Positions 1 through 7,083 are shown, counted from the stretch's first letter. The stretch is DNA of 15,803 nt from Bacilli bacterium (GCA_024683115.1 JAIKYM010000167.1:1-15803), one strand, 5' to 3'. The notes: generated from the sequence alone by a model not told the origin. A program made the numbers and translations.

Positions 1-239
1 TGATATATTTAATAGAAACAGATTATCCTAAAATTAGTAAGAAAAAAGAATTTAAAGAAACCATAGTAAAATTAAATGATTCGAATACCATTTTAAAAGC
101 AGCTAAAACATTCTATAATTCAAATAATAAAGAGATAGTAAAACTATTAAAAAAATTTCCAACTAATATATTAGGTAAATTTAAGAAAATAACAATACAA
201 CCTAATTATAATATTGAATTTGATAATGAAGACGAATAA
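1..239 (+). CDS. C-terminal fragment of an unrecognised protein (5' end outside window)
   Basis: An open frame runs from the window edge to a TAA at 237-239 and gives about 78 residues with no start codon in view. The tail is Lys/Asn/Ile-rich, with a helical KEIVKLLKKF segment and an acidic end (DNEDE). Codon use matches the neighbours, and the stop sits inside a strong terminator hairpin, which supports a real gene end. I do not recognise the family and see no motif. It faces right, towards the minus-strand tRNA block, so the two transcription units converge at 240-300. Confidence 0.7.
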   Translation, partial: IYLIETDYPKISKKKEFKETIVKLNDSNTILKAAKTFYNSNNKEIVKLLKKFPTNILGKFKKITIQPNYNIEFDNEDE

Positions 240-257
240 TTATATTCGTTTTTTTAT
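230..257 (+). terminator. Intrinsic terminator of the left-edge gene
   Basis: A seven-base stem (acgaata 232-238 with tattcgt 243-249) has a four-base loop and runs straight into a T tract. The stop codon of the upstream gene is inside the hairpin. Confidence 0.7.
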
Positions 258-261
258 TTAT

Positions 262-294
262 AAAAATTAAAAAGTACATCAATAAGATGTACTT
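262..294 (-). terminator. Intrinsic terminator of the six-tRNA operon
   Basis: A perfect nine-base stem (272-280 with 286-294) has a five-base loop. Read on the minus strand it is followed by a T-rich run (plus-strand A-rich 262-271). It lies 12 bases past the last tRNA (Lys). Confidence 0.8.
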
Positions 295-306
295 CATAAT
301 CAAAAA

Positions 307-382
307 TGGTGCCCCGGGAGGAATTCGAATCCTCGACCCACTGATTAAAAGTCAGTTGCTCTACCAGCTGAGCTACCGGAAC
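307..382 (-). tRNA. tRNA-Lys (anticodon TTT)
   Basis: A full cloverleaf: anticodon loop CTTTTAA on an ACTGA/TCAGT stem, perfect T stem GAGGA/TCCTC, T loop TTCGAAT, and encoded CCA. The acceptor stem GTTCCGG/CCGGGGC has two neighbouring U-G wobbles. Last gene of the cluster. Confidence 0.95.
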
Positions 383-397
383 ATATAATAAATTAGA

Positions 398-473
398 TGG
401 TTGACCCGGATGGATTCGAACCATCGGAATGTCAGAGTCAAAGTCTGATGCCTTACCACTTGGCTACGGGTCA
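398..473 (-). tRNA. tRNA-Gln (anticodon TTG)
   Basis: The acceptor stem TGACCCG/CGGGTCA is perfect. The anticodon loop is CTTTGAC on TCAGA/TCTGA, the T stem GATGG/CCATC is perfect, and CCA is encoded. Confidence 0.95.
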
Positions 474-480
474 ATATAAG

Positions 481-564
481 TGGTGGAGGGTCATGGATTC
501 GGACCATGGAACCCGAAGGAACAGATTTACAGTCTGCCGCGTTTGACCACTTCGCTAACCCTCC
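481..564 (-). tRNA. tRNA-Tyr (anticodon GTA), class II, with C55
   Basis: A long variable arm, anticodon loop CTGTAAA, acceptor stem GGAGGGT/ACCCTCC and encoded CCA mark it as tRNA-Tyr. The T stem CATGG/CCATG is perfect, but the T loop reads TCCGAAT. Position 55, almost always U (pseudouridine), is therefore C. All other parts look intact. Confidence 0.93.
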
Positions 565-573
565 ATAAAAAAA

Positions 574-649
<76 letters not shown>

Positions 650-650
650 A

Positions 651-727
651 TGGTGGGCGATACAGGACTCGAACCTGTGACCCCCTGCTTGTAAGGCAGG
701 TGCTCTAACCAACTGAGCTAATCGCCC
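651..727 (-). tRNA. tRNA-Val (anticodon TAC)
   Basis: The acceptor stem GGGCGAT/ATCGCCC and T stem ACAGG/CCTGT are perfect. The anticodon loop is CTTACAA on CCTGC/GCAGG, and CCA is encoded. Confidence 0.96.
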
Positions 728-746
728 ATCTAATAAAAAAATTAGA

Positions 747-835
747 TGGTGCCCGAGGCCGGACTTGAACCGGCACGAGGGTTGAATCTCGCAGGATTTT
801 AAGTCCTGTGCGTCTACCAATTCCGCCACTCGGGC
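747..835 (-). tRNA. tRNA-Leu (anticodon TAA)
   Basis: A class II tRNA with a long variable arm, acceptor stem GCCCGAG/CTCGGGC, anticodon loop CTTAAAA on CAGGA/TCCTG, and encoded CCA. It is the first gene of the six-tRNA operon. tRNA-Leu(UAA) belongs to the substrate class of TrmL, which is also encoded in this window (15067-15603). Confidence 0.96.
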
Positions 836-873
836 ATGTCAAAATTAATTAATAAATTAATTAAGACTATTTA

Positions 874-902
874 AATATACTCTATAATTTTAAAAAAATC
901 AA
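874..902 (-). promoter_or_regulatory. Promoter of the six-tRNA operon
   Basis: On the minus strand, TTGATT (897-902) and TATATT (874-879) are separated by 17 bases. They lie about 40 bases upstream of tRNA-Leu, the first gene of the block. The leader between is an A/T palindrome-like run with no gene. Confidence 0.6.
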
Positions 903-942
903 CTAATTTTGACCTTTTTTGAGTATTTTTTTAATTTTTGAA

Positions 943-974
943 TAAAAAAAAGATATATTTTCATATATCTTTTT
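943..974 (-). terminator. Intrinsic terminator after the giant-protein operon
   Basis: The stem agatatat (951-958) pairs with atatatct (963-970) across a four-base loop and is extended by A-T pairs. On the minus strand it is followed by eight T. It lies 8 bases past the stop of the 95-aa gene. Confidence 0.75.
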
Positions 975-981
975 CTATTTT

Positions 982-1269
982 TTAGTATTTATCAACGTCG
1001 TTTATAATTTCTTTATAAACTTCGCTAAGCATGCTTATTTCTTCAGGATCAGTTACATCAACGAATTTCATATTAGTAAATGCTCCACATTTAGCGAAAT
1101 AAACGTTTTCACTACCATCTGGTTTTTTACTATTATCTGTATATCCCATATATGTATATCCTAAGTCTTCTTCATCATAAGTAAATAGTACATCACATTC
1201 GATTTTTTTACCATTGATTAATACAATTACTTTTTCGTCGTTTATTAATTCATATTCTCTATTTTCCAT
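982..1269 (-). CDS. DUF1292-like small acidic protein, 95 aa
   Basis: This resembles the DUF1292 family (YrzB-like) of Firmicutes, small acidic proteins of unknown function. Matching features are the central VLFTYDEEDLGYTYMGYTD block, in the place of the family's 'vLftfe..gk.YvvlY', a second strand at NVYFAKC, and the closing VTDPEEISMLSEVYKEI helix, which matches the family's 'i.d.eEwe.v..v' end. No signal peptide or membrane segment is present, so it is probably cytoplasmic. An AGGAGAG site (1274-1280) lies 4 bases before the ATG and overlaps the stop of the giant repeat-protein gene upstream (1279-1281), so translation is probably coupled and the two proteins may act together. A terminator follows at once. 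The family call is moderately sure; the function is unknown. Confidence 0.75.
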   Translation of the reverse strand: MENREYELINDEKVIVLINGKKIECDVLFTYDEEDLGYTYMGYTDNSKKPDGSENVYFAKCGAFTNMKFVDVTDPEEISMLSEVYKEIINDVDKY

Positions 1270-1278
1270 AATACTCTC

Positions 1279-4200
1279 CTAACGTGACATACCTTGAGAC
1301 ATATCTTCTTGTTCTTCATCCATTGTTTCTTGATCTTCTTGTCTCTTAGCTTCTTTAGCCATAGTTACTTTTATATATTTATCCCTGATTTCATCAGTTT
1401 TTTCTTTATATGCTATTTGTTTTTCAAGCGTATCTTTGGCTCTACTTGCGAATGCTGTTAAAGCACCTAAAGCACATAATTCTTCAACTAACATCTTAAT
1501 ATTATCAGGAGCTGTGGCAAATTGTGCAATGATTGGTTGATATGCTGCATTAACAACTGTTTGTAAGTCTTGTCCAGTTTTAATTGTAGCCATCATTCCA
1601 TCAATCATGTTTTCAGTTATACCTTGACCGTTAACAACACTTTGCATTGATTCAAGTAATGGTTGATAGTCATAAGTTGTTGTTCTATTTTGAATTTGAG
1701 TAATAAATTGTTGCATCATTGAATCTCTAGTAGCACCTAATTGAGATAATGTTAGTCTAGATGCTGCTAATGCATCATATGGATTTAATGATTGTTGAGC
1801 AGCCTTAGTAGCATTTACTAAATCAAAGTCTTGATGTGATTGTAAGTGACTTGCTGCATCATCAGCAACATATCCAGGATCACTTGTTTTGAAGTGATAT
1901 CTATGCATGTCTGAATATTCACTTGTAGATCTATGTAATATAGTTTCTTTTTCCATCATTTGTTGTGTACCTTGAACAAATGAATCTCCATGACCTTCTA
2001 GATCAGCACCAGCTTGTCTAACACCTTGCATTGTTTGTTCATTAGCTTGGTTAGCAGCGATGTTAGCTTGGTTAGATTGACCTATTTGAGCATTAGTTTG
2101 AGCATTTTGAGCATTTACATCTCTAATTTGTTGTTGAACATTCACATTATGAATAGTATCAAGAACACCCTTAACTAATGATATTGTTCCAATTGCAGTT
2201 AATGTATATGCAAGTAATGGATCATCATTATAATTTGCAGGTGTTGGCATTAATTCCCATTCATAACGTCCAACTGATCTAGTTCCAAATATAGATGCTT
2301 TATGTTGAGTTTCCTTAATCTTTTCTTCTTCAATTTCACCATAGTTTCTTAAAGCATCTCTATCTGCTTTAACTACGGTTTGTCTTCTACCTATTTCTCT
2401 TGCTAAAATATCTACCTTTTCTTTTAATTCAGTAGCTTCTGGACTACCTGCAACTGCTGATTGTAAATTTGAAAGATATTCAATATACATAGCTCCTAAA
2501 TCACTATCTGATAATGGATCAAATGCAGCTAACGCAGGTTTTGTTTCTGCTATATCAATAGCTTCTAATATTGCATCCTCTTTCTTTCCGATTGGACTCA
2601 AAAATTCAAATCCATCTGCATTATTGATACTCTTAGCAAATACACCAGCACGATCAACTGAATGATTTATAGAAGTCTTAACAGTTTCTTCTGCAGCATG
2701 TTTACCAGGTCCGCCATGTAGATGTTCAGCTAAGTCATGCTTATCAGCTTGTAATTGCTTAATTAATGCAGCAGAACCAGCAGTTATCTCAATAATTTGT
2801 TTTTGAATATTTGCTATTTCATCTGGTTTTGCATCTCTTAATGCTGCTTCTAATTCGTTAAGTTTAACGTATCTATCTGATATTTCTTCACTATTCTTAA
2901 CAATTCTTTCTCTTAATGGTTTGCAATATTTAGTTTCAATATATTCATTAATTCTATCAGAAATAAGTGGAGATATAGATGCTAGGAATCTATTACGTGA
3001 TACCTTAGCAGGATTAAAGTCTCTAATTAGAGTTTCCATATCTTCTTCACTTAATTGTGATAAGTTTTCTTTAATTTGATTTGCAGCATCAACTGCTTTT
3101 CTATTAAATAATGTATAAATCTTTCCAGTTATTTTTTGAATACCGGTTACAAATGCAGTTAAAGGAATACCTATTGAACCAGCAATAGCATAAATATAAT
3201 TTCCTCTACCTTGAGTAACTCTACTCTTCATTGCTTGTGTAACTTTAATACATGATTTAGAAATACCTTTTCTATTACCTACTGTGAATGCAATTCCTTC
3301 TCTTTCACCATTTTCATTTTCATAAGATTGTATTTCTGATACAATTGTATCCCAACTTCTCTTTTTAGGTGTATTAACTGGAACATCTATAGGTGGAATT
3401 GGTCTTGGTGTAACTGGATCAATACGTGTTATTTCTTTCTTATCATCATCTTCAGATGGTTTCTTTTCTTTCTCGTCATCATCTTCAGATGGTTTCTTTT
3501 CTTTCTCATCATCATCTTCAGATGGTTTCTTCTCTTTCTCATCATCATCTTCAGATGGTTTCTTTTCTTTTTGTTCATCATCTTCAGATGGCTTCTTTTC
3601 CTTTTGTTCGTCATCTTCAGATGGTTTCTTTTCTTTCTTGTCATCATCTTCAGATGGTTTTATAGGATTTTCATCTTTTTTCTTTGGTCTCTTAACAACT
3701 ACTTGGAATGGAGTATATGGTTCATCTTCTAATTCATCATGAGCTCCATCATAAACAACTTCGTGCTTTTCTGGATCAAATTTTTCTCCAGTAGCAGCTT
3801 CAAATTGAGCAGCAATTGTAGGCATTCCTTCTCCAATATAACCTTCGAATATTATTTCAGGTTCTTCTTCTTGAGTACCTACTGTTTGTTCAGCATTTTC
3901 AACTGGCTTAATATCTTCAGTTTGAGCTGGAGTATTTTGAGTTCTTGCTGCTTCTCTTCTTCTAGCTTGTTCAGAAGCTAACTCATCCATTCTTCTTGAT
4001 TCCTCTTCAGTTGCTTCATCACCAGATGATACTACAGTTCTCCAGATTTCATCAATTTCTCTTTGAATTTCTGCATCTGTCATGTTACTTAAAGAGTCTT
4101 GAGCAGTTTGAGTTTGAACTATAGCGTCATGTCTTCTAGTTTGTTCAGCTAATAATTCATCCATTCTTCTTGATTCTTCTTCAGATGCTCCATCACCAGC

Positions 4201-6567
4201 ACTAACTACTGTTCTCCATAATTCATCGATTTCTCTTTGAATTTCTGCATCACTTAAATCTTCTAATGATGGTTGTTTTGGTTTTGGAGTTTCAATAGCT
4301 GCTTGAGTTTCTTCTTTAGTTTGAGTTAAAGCATCTCTTCTTCTAGCTTGTTCAGCTACAAGTTCATCCATTCTTCTTGATTCTTCTTCAGTTGCCTCAT
4401 CTCCAGATGATACTACTGTTCTCCAAATTTCATCTATTTCTCTCTTAATATCGTTATCAGATAATTCAGCTAATGGATTAATTTCTTCAGAAGGTTTTTC
4501 TTCTTCTTTTACTTCCCCTTCTTCTTGTTCATCAACTGTATTATTATTACCTACTACTTGTTCATTTTCTTGAGTTTGTTCTTCATTTCCTTGAGTTGAA
4601 TCTCCTGCTGGATTTGAATCGTCACCAGATGGAGTTCCAGTACTTTCAGAAGAATTCTCTTGAGTTTGAACTGTTTCTTCAGCTTCTTTAACTTCTTTAG
4701 AAGCTTGTTCTTCAACCGGTTTAACATCATCTAAACCTTGTTCTTCATTTTCTTTAACTTCTTCATTAGCAATACTATCTTGTGCTATTTGTGCTTCTAA
4801 TTCATCTTTTCTTGCAGTGAATTCTTCACTACTCATTTCATTTCCATAGTAAGAAGCTGTTAAATCTTGTAATTGGTCTTCTAATTCTTTAACTTCATTA
4901 CTTACAGTTTGAACTGTTTCTTCTTCAACTACTTCTTCTTGTGGTTTAACATCTTCGTTAGCCATGCTAGCTTGTGCTATTTGTGCTTCTAATTCATCTT
5001 TTCTTGCAGTGAATTCTTCACTACTTATTTCATTACCGTAATAAGAAGCTGTTAAATCTTGTAATTGATCTTCTAATTCTTTAACTACACTATCAGCAAC
5101 TTGAACTGTTTCATCTTGAGCAATTTCTTCAGCTACTTCTTCTTGTTTTTCCTCAACTGGAGTTTCTTCTATTGGTTTAACATCTTCCGCTCCAATTGTT
5201 ATTGGTCTTCTTTCAACTAATCTAAATGGCGTGAATGGGTTATCGTATCCATCATCCATAGCACCATCATAAACTATAGTTTGAGTTTCAGGATTATATT
5301 CAATTCCTGCAGCTCTTATTTGATCTTCTACTGAAGGCATTCCTTCTCCGATATCTCCACTGAATATTTCAACTTCTTCATATTGAGTTTCTGGTTTAAT
5401 ATCTTCTTTTTTTTCTTCTTTTGCTGGTTTTTCAACAATAGCAAATGGTGTGAATGGATTATCATAGCCATCATCCATAACACCATCATAAACAACTTCA
5501 TGCTTATCTGGATCAAATTTGATTCCAGTAGCTGATTCAAATTGTTCAGCAATTGAAGGCATTCCTTCTCCAATATCTCCACTGAATAATTCAGTAAATT
5601 TATTGTCTTCTTGAGGTTTAATATTTTCTGAAACTTGTTCTTCTTCTTTTTCTTCTTCAGGCTTAACTTCTTCTGAAACTTGTTCTTCTTCTTTTTCTTC
5701 TTCAGGCTTAACTTCTTCTGAAGCTTGTTCTTCTTCTTTTTCTTCTTCAGGTTTAACTTCTTCTGAAATTTCTTCTTGTGTTTCAGATGGATAAACTATA
5801 TCTGTTAAATCACCTATTTGACTATATAAATCATCAATTTGTGCTTGAACAGCATCCATTTCTGCCTTCTTAGCATCGTACATTTCTTGTGGTTCGTTAC
5901 CTGGTTTAGTTTGTCCTAAATCAGTATATTCATTATATAATTGATCATGCTTATCTTGTAACTCATATATTTTTTCATATAATTCATTGATTTGTTGTTC
6001 TTTTTGTTCTTTTTGTCTAGCAACAAATTCACCTTTAGTCATATCTAAATTTTGAACTGTCATAGCTATATCATCATCAGCTAAAGATGTATAGTTATTT
6101 ACTATTTGATCAACTTGTTCAGGACTATAACTATTTAGTTTTTCAGTCTTAGCTTGTTCATATTCTGCAGCCTTCACTTCTTCCATAAATTTATCAGGTG
6201 CTTTAATTGTTACTTCACCTAAATTTTTTATAATATCATTGAAGAACTTAGGATCTTGTATTCTTAAATCAATAATATAACTATTTAAGAAGAATTGTTG
6301 ATTGCTTGAATCTTTCTTAAATTCTTCTATAGCTTTATCAGCAGCATCCTTTTCTTCATTTGTTTTTGCATTTAATCTAGAATCATATAATTTATTTAAT
6401 TTGTCACTAAAAATAACTAGAGCCTTATATTTCTCTAATTGATCCAAATTTGTTTTATATTTTTCTATTGCTTCTAAATCAGAACCTAAAACATTGTTTT
6501 CTTGTGCAGCTATTTGTTGTACCAAAAAAGCCATGCCTTGGTCTATTTTCGTTAAAATCTCCTCCAT
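1279..6567 (-). CDS. Giant modular acidic repeat protein, 1762 aa, function unknown
   Basis: I do not recognise a family. The order of parts is: a helical N-terminal region (1-265, coiled-coil stretch near 180-260); three 15-residue EEVKPEEEKEEEQ.S repeats (about 270-314); IGEGMP modules a and b (about 327-382 and 401-456); two SHOCT-like helical hairpins (about 495-533 and 559-597); a disordered Gln/Glu/Ser/Asn linker; three helix repeats built on LSDAEIQREIDELWRTVV (from residues 702, 771 and 829); IGEGMP module c (about 906-961); seven 11-residue KPSEDDDEKEK repeats (970-1045); and a long unique C-terminal region (about 1060-1762). That region has two hydrophobic segments (about 1122-1142 and 1451-1469) and an Asn/Gln/Ala-rich helix (about 1474-1514). 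There is no signal peptide, no LPXTG motif and no C-terminal anchor. A scaffold or cytoskeletal role is inference. The ATG follows AGGAGG (6581-6586) at a long 13-base spacing. All five Trp codons are TGG. The stop overlaps the ribosome binding site of the DUF1292-like gene. Confidence 0.9.
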   Translation of the reverse strand: MEEILTKIDQGMAFLVQQIAAQENNVLGSDLEAIEKYKTNLDQLEKYKALVIFSDKLNKLYDSRLNAKTNEEKDAADKAIEEFKKDSSNQQFFLNSYIIDLRIQDPKFFNDIIKNLGEVTIKAPDKFMEEVKAAEYEQAKTEKLNSYSPEQVDQIVNNYTSLADDDIAMTVQNLDMTKGEFVARQKEQKEQQINELYEKIYELQDKHDQLYNEYTDLGQTKPGNEPQEMYDAKKAEMDAVQAQIDDLYSQIGDLTDIVYPSETQEEISEEVKPEEEKEEEQASEEVKPEEEKEEEQVSEEVKPEEEKEEEQVSENIKPQEDNKFTELFSGDIGEGMPSIAEQFESATGIKFDPDKHEVVYDGVMDDGYDNPFTPFAIVEKPAKEEKKEDIKPETQYEEVEIFSGDIGEGMPSVEDQIRAAGIEYNPETQTIVYDGAMDDGYDNPFTPFRLVERRPITIGAEDVKPIEETPVEEKQEEVAEEIAQDETVQVADSVVKELEDQLQDLTASYYGNEISSEEFTARKDELEAQIAQASMANEDVKPQEEVVEEETVQTVSNEVKELEDQLQDLTASYYGNEMSSEEFTARKDELEAQIAQDSIANEEVKENEEQGLDDVKPVEEQASKEVKEAEETVQTQENSSESTGTPSGDDSNPAGDSTQGNEEQTQENEQVVGNNNTVDEQEEGEVKEEEKPSEEINPLAELSDNDIKREIDEIWRTVVSSGDEATEEESRRMDELVAEQARRRDALTQTKEETQAAIETPKPKQPSLEDLSDAEIQREIDELWRTVVSAGDGASEEESRRMDELLAEQTRRHDAIVQTQTAQDSLSNMTDAEIQREIDEIWRTVVSSGDEATEEESRRMDELASEQARRREAARTQNTPAQTEDIKPVENAEQTVGTQEEEPEIIFEGYIGEGMPTIAAQFEAATGEKFDPEKHEVVYDGAHDELEDEPYTPFQVVVKRPKKKDENPIKPSEDDDKKEKKPSEDDEQKEKKPSEDDEQKEKKPSEDDDEKEKKPSEDDDEKEKKPSEDDDEKEKKPSEDDDKKEITRIDPVTPRPIPPIDVPVNTPKKRSWDTIVSEIQSYENENGEREGIAFTVGNRKGISKSCIKVTQAMKSRVTQGRGNYIYAIAGSIGIPLTAFVTGIQKITGKIYTLFNRKAVDAANQIKENLSQLSEEDMETLIRDFNPAKVSRNRFLASISPLISDRINEYIETKYCKPLRERIVKNSEEISDRYVKLNELEAALRDAKPDEIANIQKQIIEITAGSAALIKQLQADKHDLAEHLHGGPGKHAAEETVKTSINHSVDRAGVFAKSINNADGFEFLSPIGKKEDAILEAIDIAETKPALAAFDPLSDSDLGAMYIEYLSNLQSAVAGSPEATELKEKVDILAREIGRRQTVVKADRDALRNYGEIEEEKIKETQHKASIFGTRSVGRYEWELMPTPANYNDDPLLAYTLTAIGTISLVKGVLDTIHNVNVQQQIRDVNAQNAQTNAQIGQSNQANIAANQANEQTMQGVRQAGADLEGHGDSFVQGTQQMMEKETILHRSTSEYSDMHRYHFKTSDPGYVADDAASHLQSHQDFDLVNATKAAQQSLNPYDALAASRLTLSQLGATRDSMMQQFITQIQNRTTTYDYQPLLESMQSVVNGQGITENMIDGMMATIKTGQDLQTVVNAAYQPIIAQFATAPDNIKMLVEELCALGALTAFASRAKDTLEKQIAYKEKTDEIRDKYIKVTMAKEAKRQEDQETMDEEQEDMSQGMSR
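3433..3660 (-). repeat. Seven tandem 33-bp coding repeats (KPSEDDDEKEK)
   Basis: Seven in-frame units of 33 bp encode residues 970-1045 of the giant protein, the last unit one codon short. Units differ only at the DDD/DDE and E/Q/K positions, and the three central units are identical in protein. The low complexity keeps other frames open on both strands here. Confidence 0.92.
3938..4473 (-). repeat. Three helical LSDAEI..WRTVV repeats within the giant gene
   Basis: Three copies of about 49 residues start at residues 702, 771 and 829. Each runs LSDxEIxREIDEIWRTVVSS, then G(D/A)EAxEEESRRMDEL, then a helix ending in RRxxA. The conserved Trp codons are at 4423-4425, 4216-4218 and 4042-4044. The spacers differ in length, so these are dispersed rather than strictly tandem. 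Confidence 0.85.
4779..5086 (-). repeat. Direct repeat pair (4779-4894 and 4971-5086) encoding SHOCT-like hairpins
   Basis: Two nearly identical 116-bp copies lie 192 bp apart in the same frame. Each encodes ELEDQLQDLTASYYGNE followed by a (I/M)SSEEFTARKDELEAQIAQ helix. The 'short helix, glycine turn, I(S/T)xEEFxxRKxEL' pattern resembles SHOCT domains, but that likeness is by eye only. Confidence 0.8.
5627..5761 (-). repeat. Three tandem 45-bp coding repeats (EEVKPEEEKEEEQVS)
   Basis: The period is exactly 45 bp: the plus-strand marker tctg recurs at 5627, 5672, 5717 and 5762. It encodes residues about 270-314 of the giant protein, very acidic with a KP in each unit. Copies are nearly identical in DNA, which suggests recent duplication. 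Confidence 0.88.
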
Positions 6568-6596
6568 AATATTTCCCTATCCTCCTAATTATCATA

Positions 6597-6690
6597 ATTA
6601 TATATTGTTTTAGAAATTTTAAAAAGATTGTTTTCTAATCTATTTACACCTTTTTACGCATAAAATAGCACATTTTACTAGAATTAACTC
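6597..6690 (-). promoter_or_regulatory. Candidate promoters of the giant-gene operon
   Basis: Two candidates are visible on the minus strand. One is TATAAT (6597-6602), close to the start with a poor -35, giving a leader of about 22 bases. The other is an extended -10, TGCTATTTT (6662-6670), with TTGAGT 19 bases upstream. I cannot tell which is used. The 268-base gap from 6568 to 6835 holds only these, a small inverted repeat and the terminator of the next tRNA block; I see no gene in it. Confidence 0.4.
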
Positions 6691-6698
6691 AAAAATTG

Positions 6699-6717
6699 GC
6701 AATAAATAAATTATTGC
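6699..6717. repeat. Inverted repeat upstream of the giant gene
   Basis: A perfect 7-base inverted repeat, gcaataa / ttattgc, is separated by ataaa and overlaps a TTGCCA (minus-strand -35-like hexamer). It could be a protein-binding site. It lacks a GC-rich stem and T tract, so a terminator is unlikely. Confidence 0.4.
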
Positions 6718-6792
6718 ACACAAAAACCCCTTTTTATTCTTATTTTATTCACCTCTCATTAAAAAATTATTATATATAGATTTCTAAAAAAA

Positions 6793-6821
6793 ACAATAAA
6801 AAAAACTAGGTTTTTCCTAGT
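6793..6821 (-). terminator. Intrinsic terminator of the four-tRNA operon
   Basis: The stem actagg (6805-6810) pairs with cctagt (6816-6821) across a loop of five T. On the minus strand a run of eight or nine T follows. It lies 15 bases past tRNA-Phe. Confidence 0.8.
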
Positions 6822-6835
6822 AATTTATTTTCAAA

Positions 6836-6911
<76 letters not shown>

Positions 6912-6924
6912 AAATAAAAAAAAA

Positions 6925-7001
6925 TGGCGGTCCGTACGAGATTCGAACTCGTGATCTTCTGCGTGACAGGCAGACGTCATAGGCCTCTAGACTAACGGAC
7001 C
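6925..7001 (-). tRNA. tRNA-Asp (anticodon GTC)
   Basis: The acceptor stem GGTCCGT/ACGGACC is perfect, with discriminator G and encoded CCA. The anticodon loop is CTGTCAC on TCTGC/GCAGA, and the T stem ACGAG/CTCGT is perfect. Confidence 0.95.
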
Positions 7002-7006
7002 AAAAA

Positions 7007-7083
7007 TGGTTGCGGGAGAAGGATTTGAACCGACGACCTCCGGGTTATGAGCCCGGCGAGCTACCAGACTGCTCTATCCCGCG
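7007..7083 (-). tRNA. Initiator tRNA-fMet (anticodon CAT), two T-stem mismatches
   Basis: The initiator marks are all present: a C1/A72 mismatch at the top of CGCGGGA/TCCCGCA, and three G-C pairs next to the CTCATAA loop (CCGGG/CCCGG). CCA is encoded and the T loop is TTCAAAT. The T stem GTCGG/CCTTC is odd: pairs 50-64 (U-U) and 51-63 (C-U) do not match, so only three of five pairs form. Confidence 0.94.

Noticed and set aside
3433..3660. Possible CRISPR array
   Set aside because: Units are directly adjacent with no spacers, and they code in frame for KPSEDDDEKEK.
3426..3665. Open frames on both strands over the 33-bp array
   Set aside because: By-products of a repeat whose unit length is a multiple of three and has no stop in those frames; highly repetitive, no ribosome binding site, nested in the giant gene.
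3739..3981. Plus-strand 80-aa frame, and similar ones at 8097-8357, 10865-11221 and 11450-11680
   Set aside because: Antisense shadows of AT-rich or low-complexity genes, with Ser/Phe/Leu-rich nonsense composition and no start signals.
5328..5582. Minus-strand 84-aa frame inside the giant gene
   Set aside because: It is a frame-shifted reading of the IGEGMP repeat region; no separate start signals and Met/Lys/Leu-biased composition.
1279..6567. Giant protein as an LPXTG or signal-peptide adhesin, or with mycoplasma EAGR boxes
   Set aside because: No signal peptide, sorting motif or C-terminal anchor; the IGEGMP module lacks the aromatic/Gly pattern expected of EAGR boxes.
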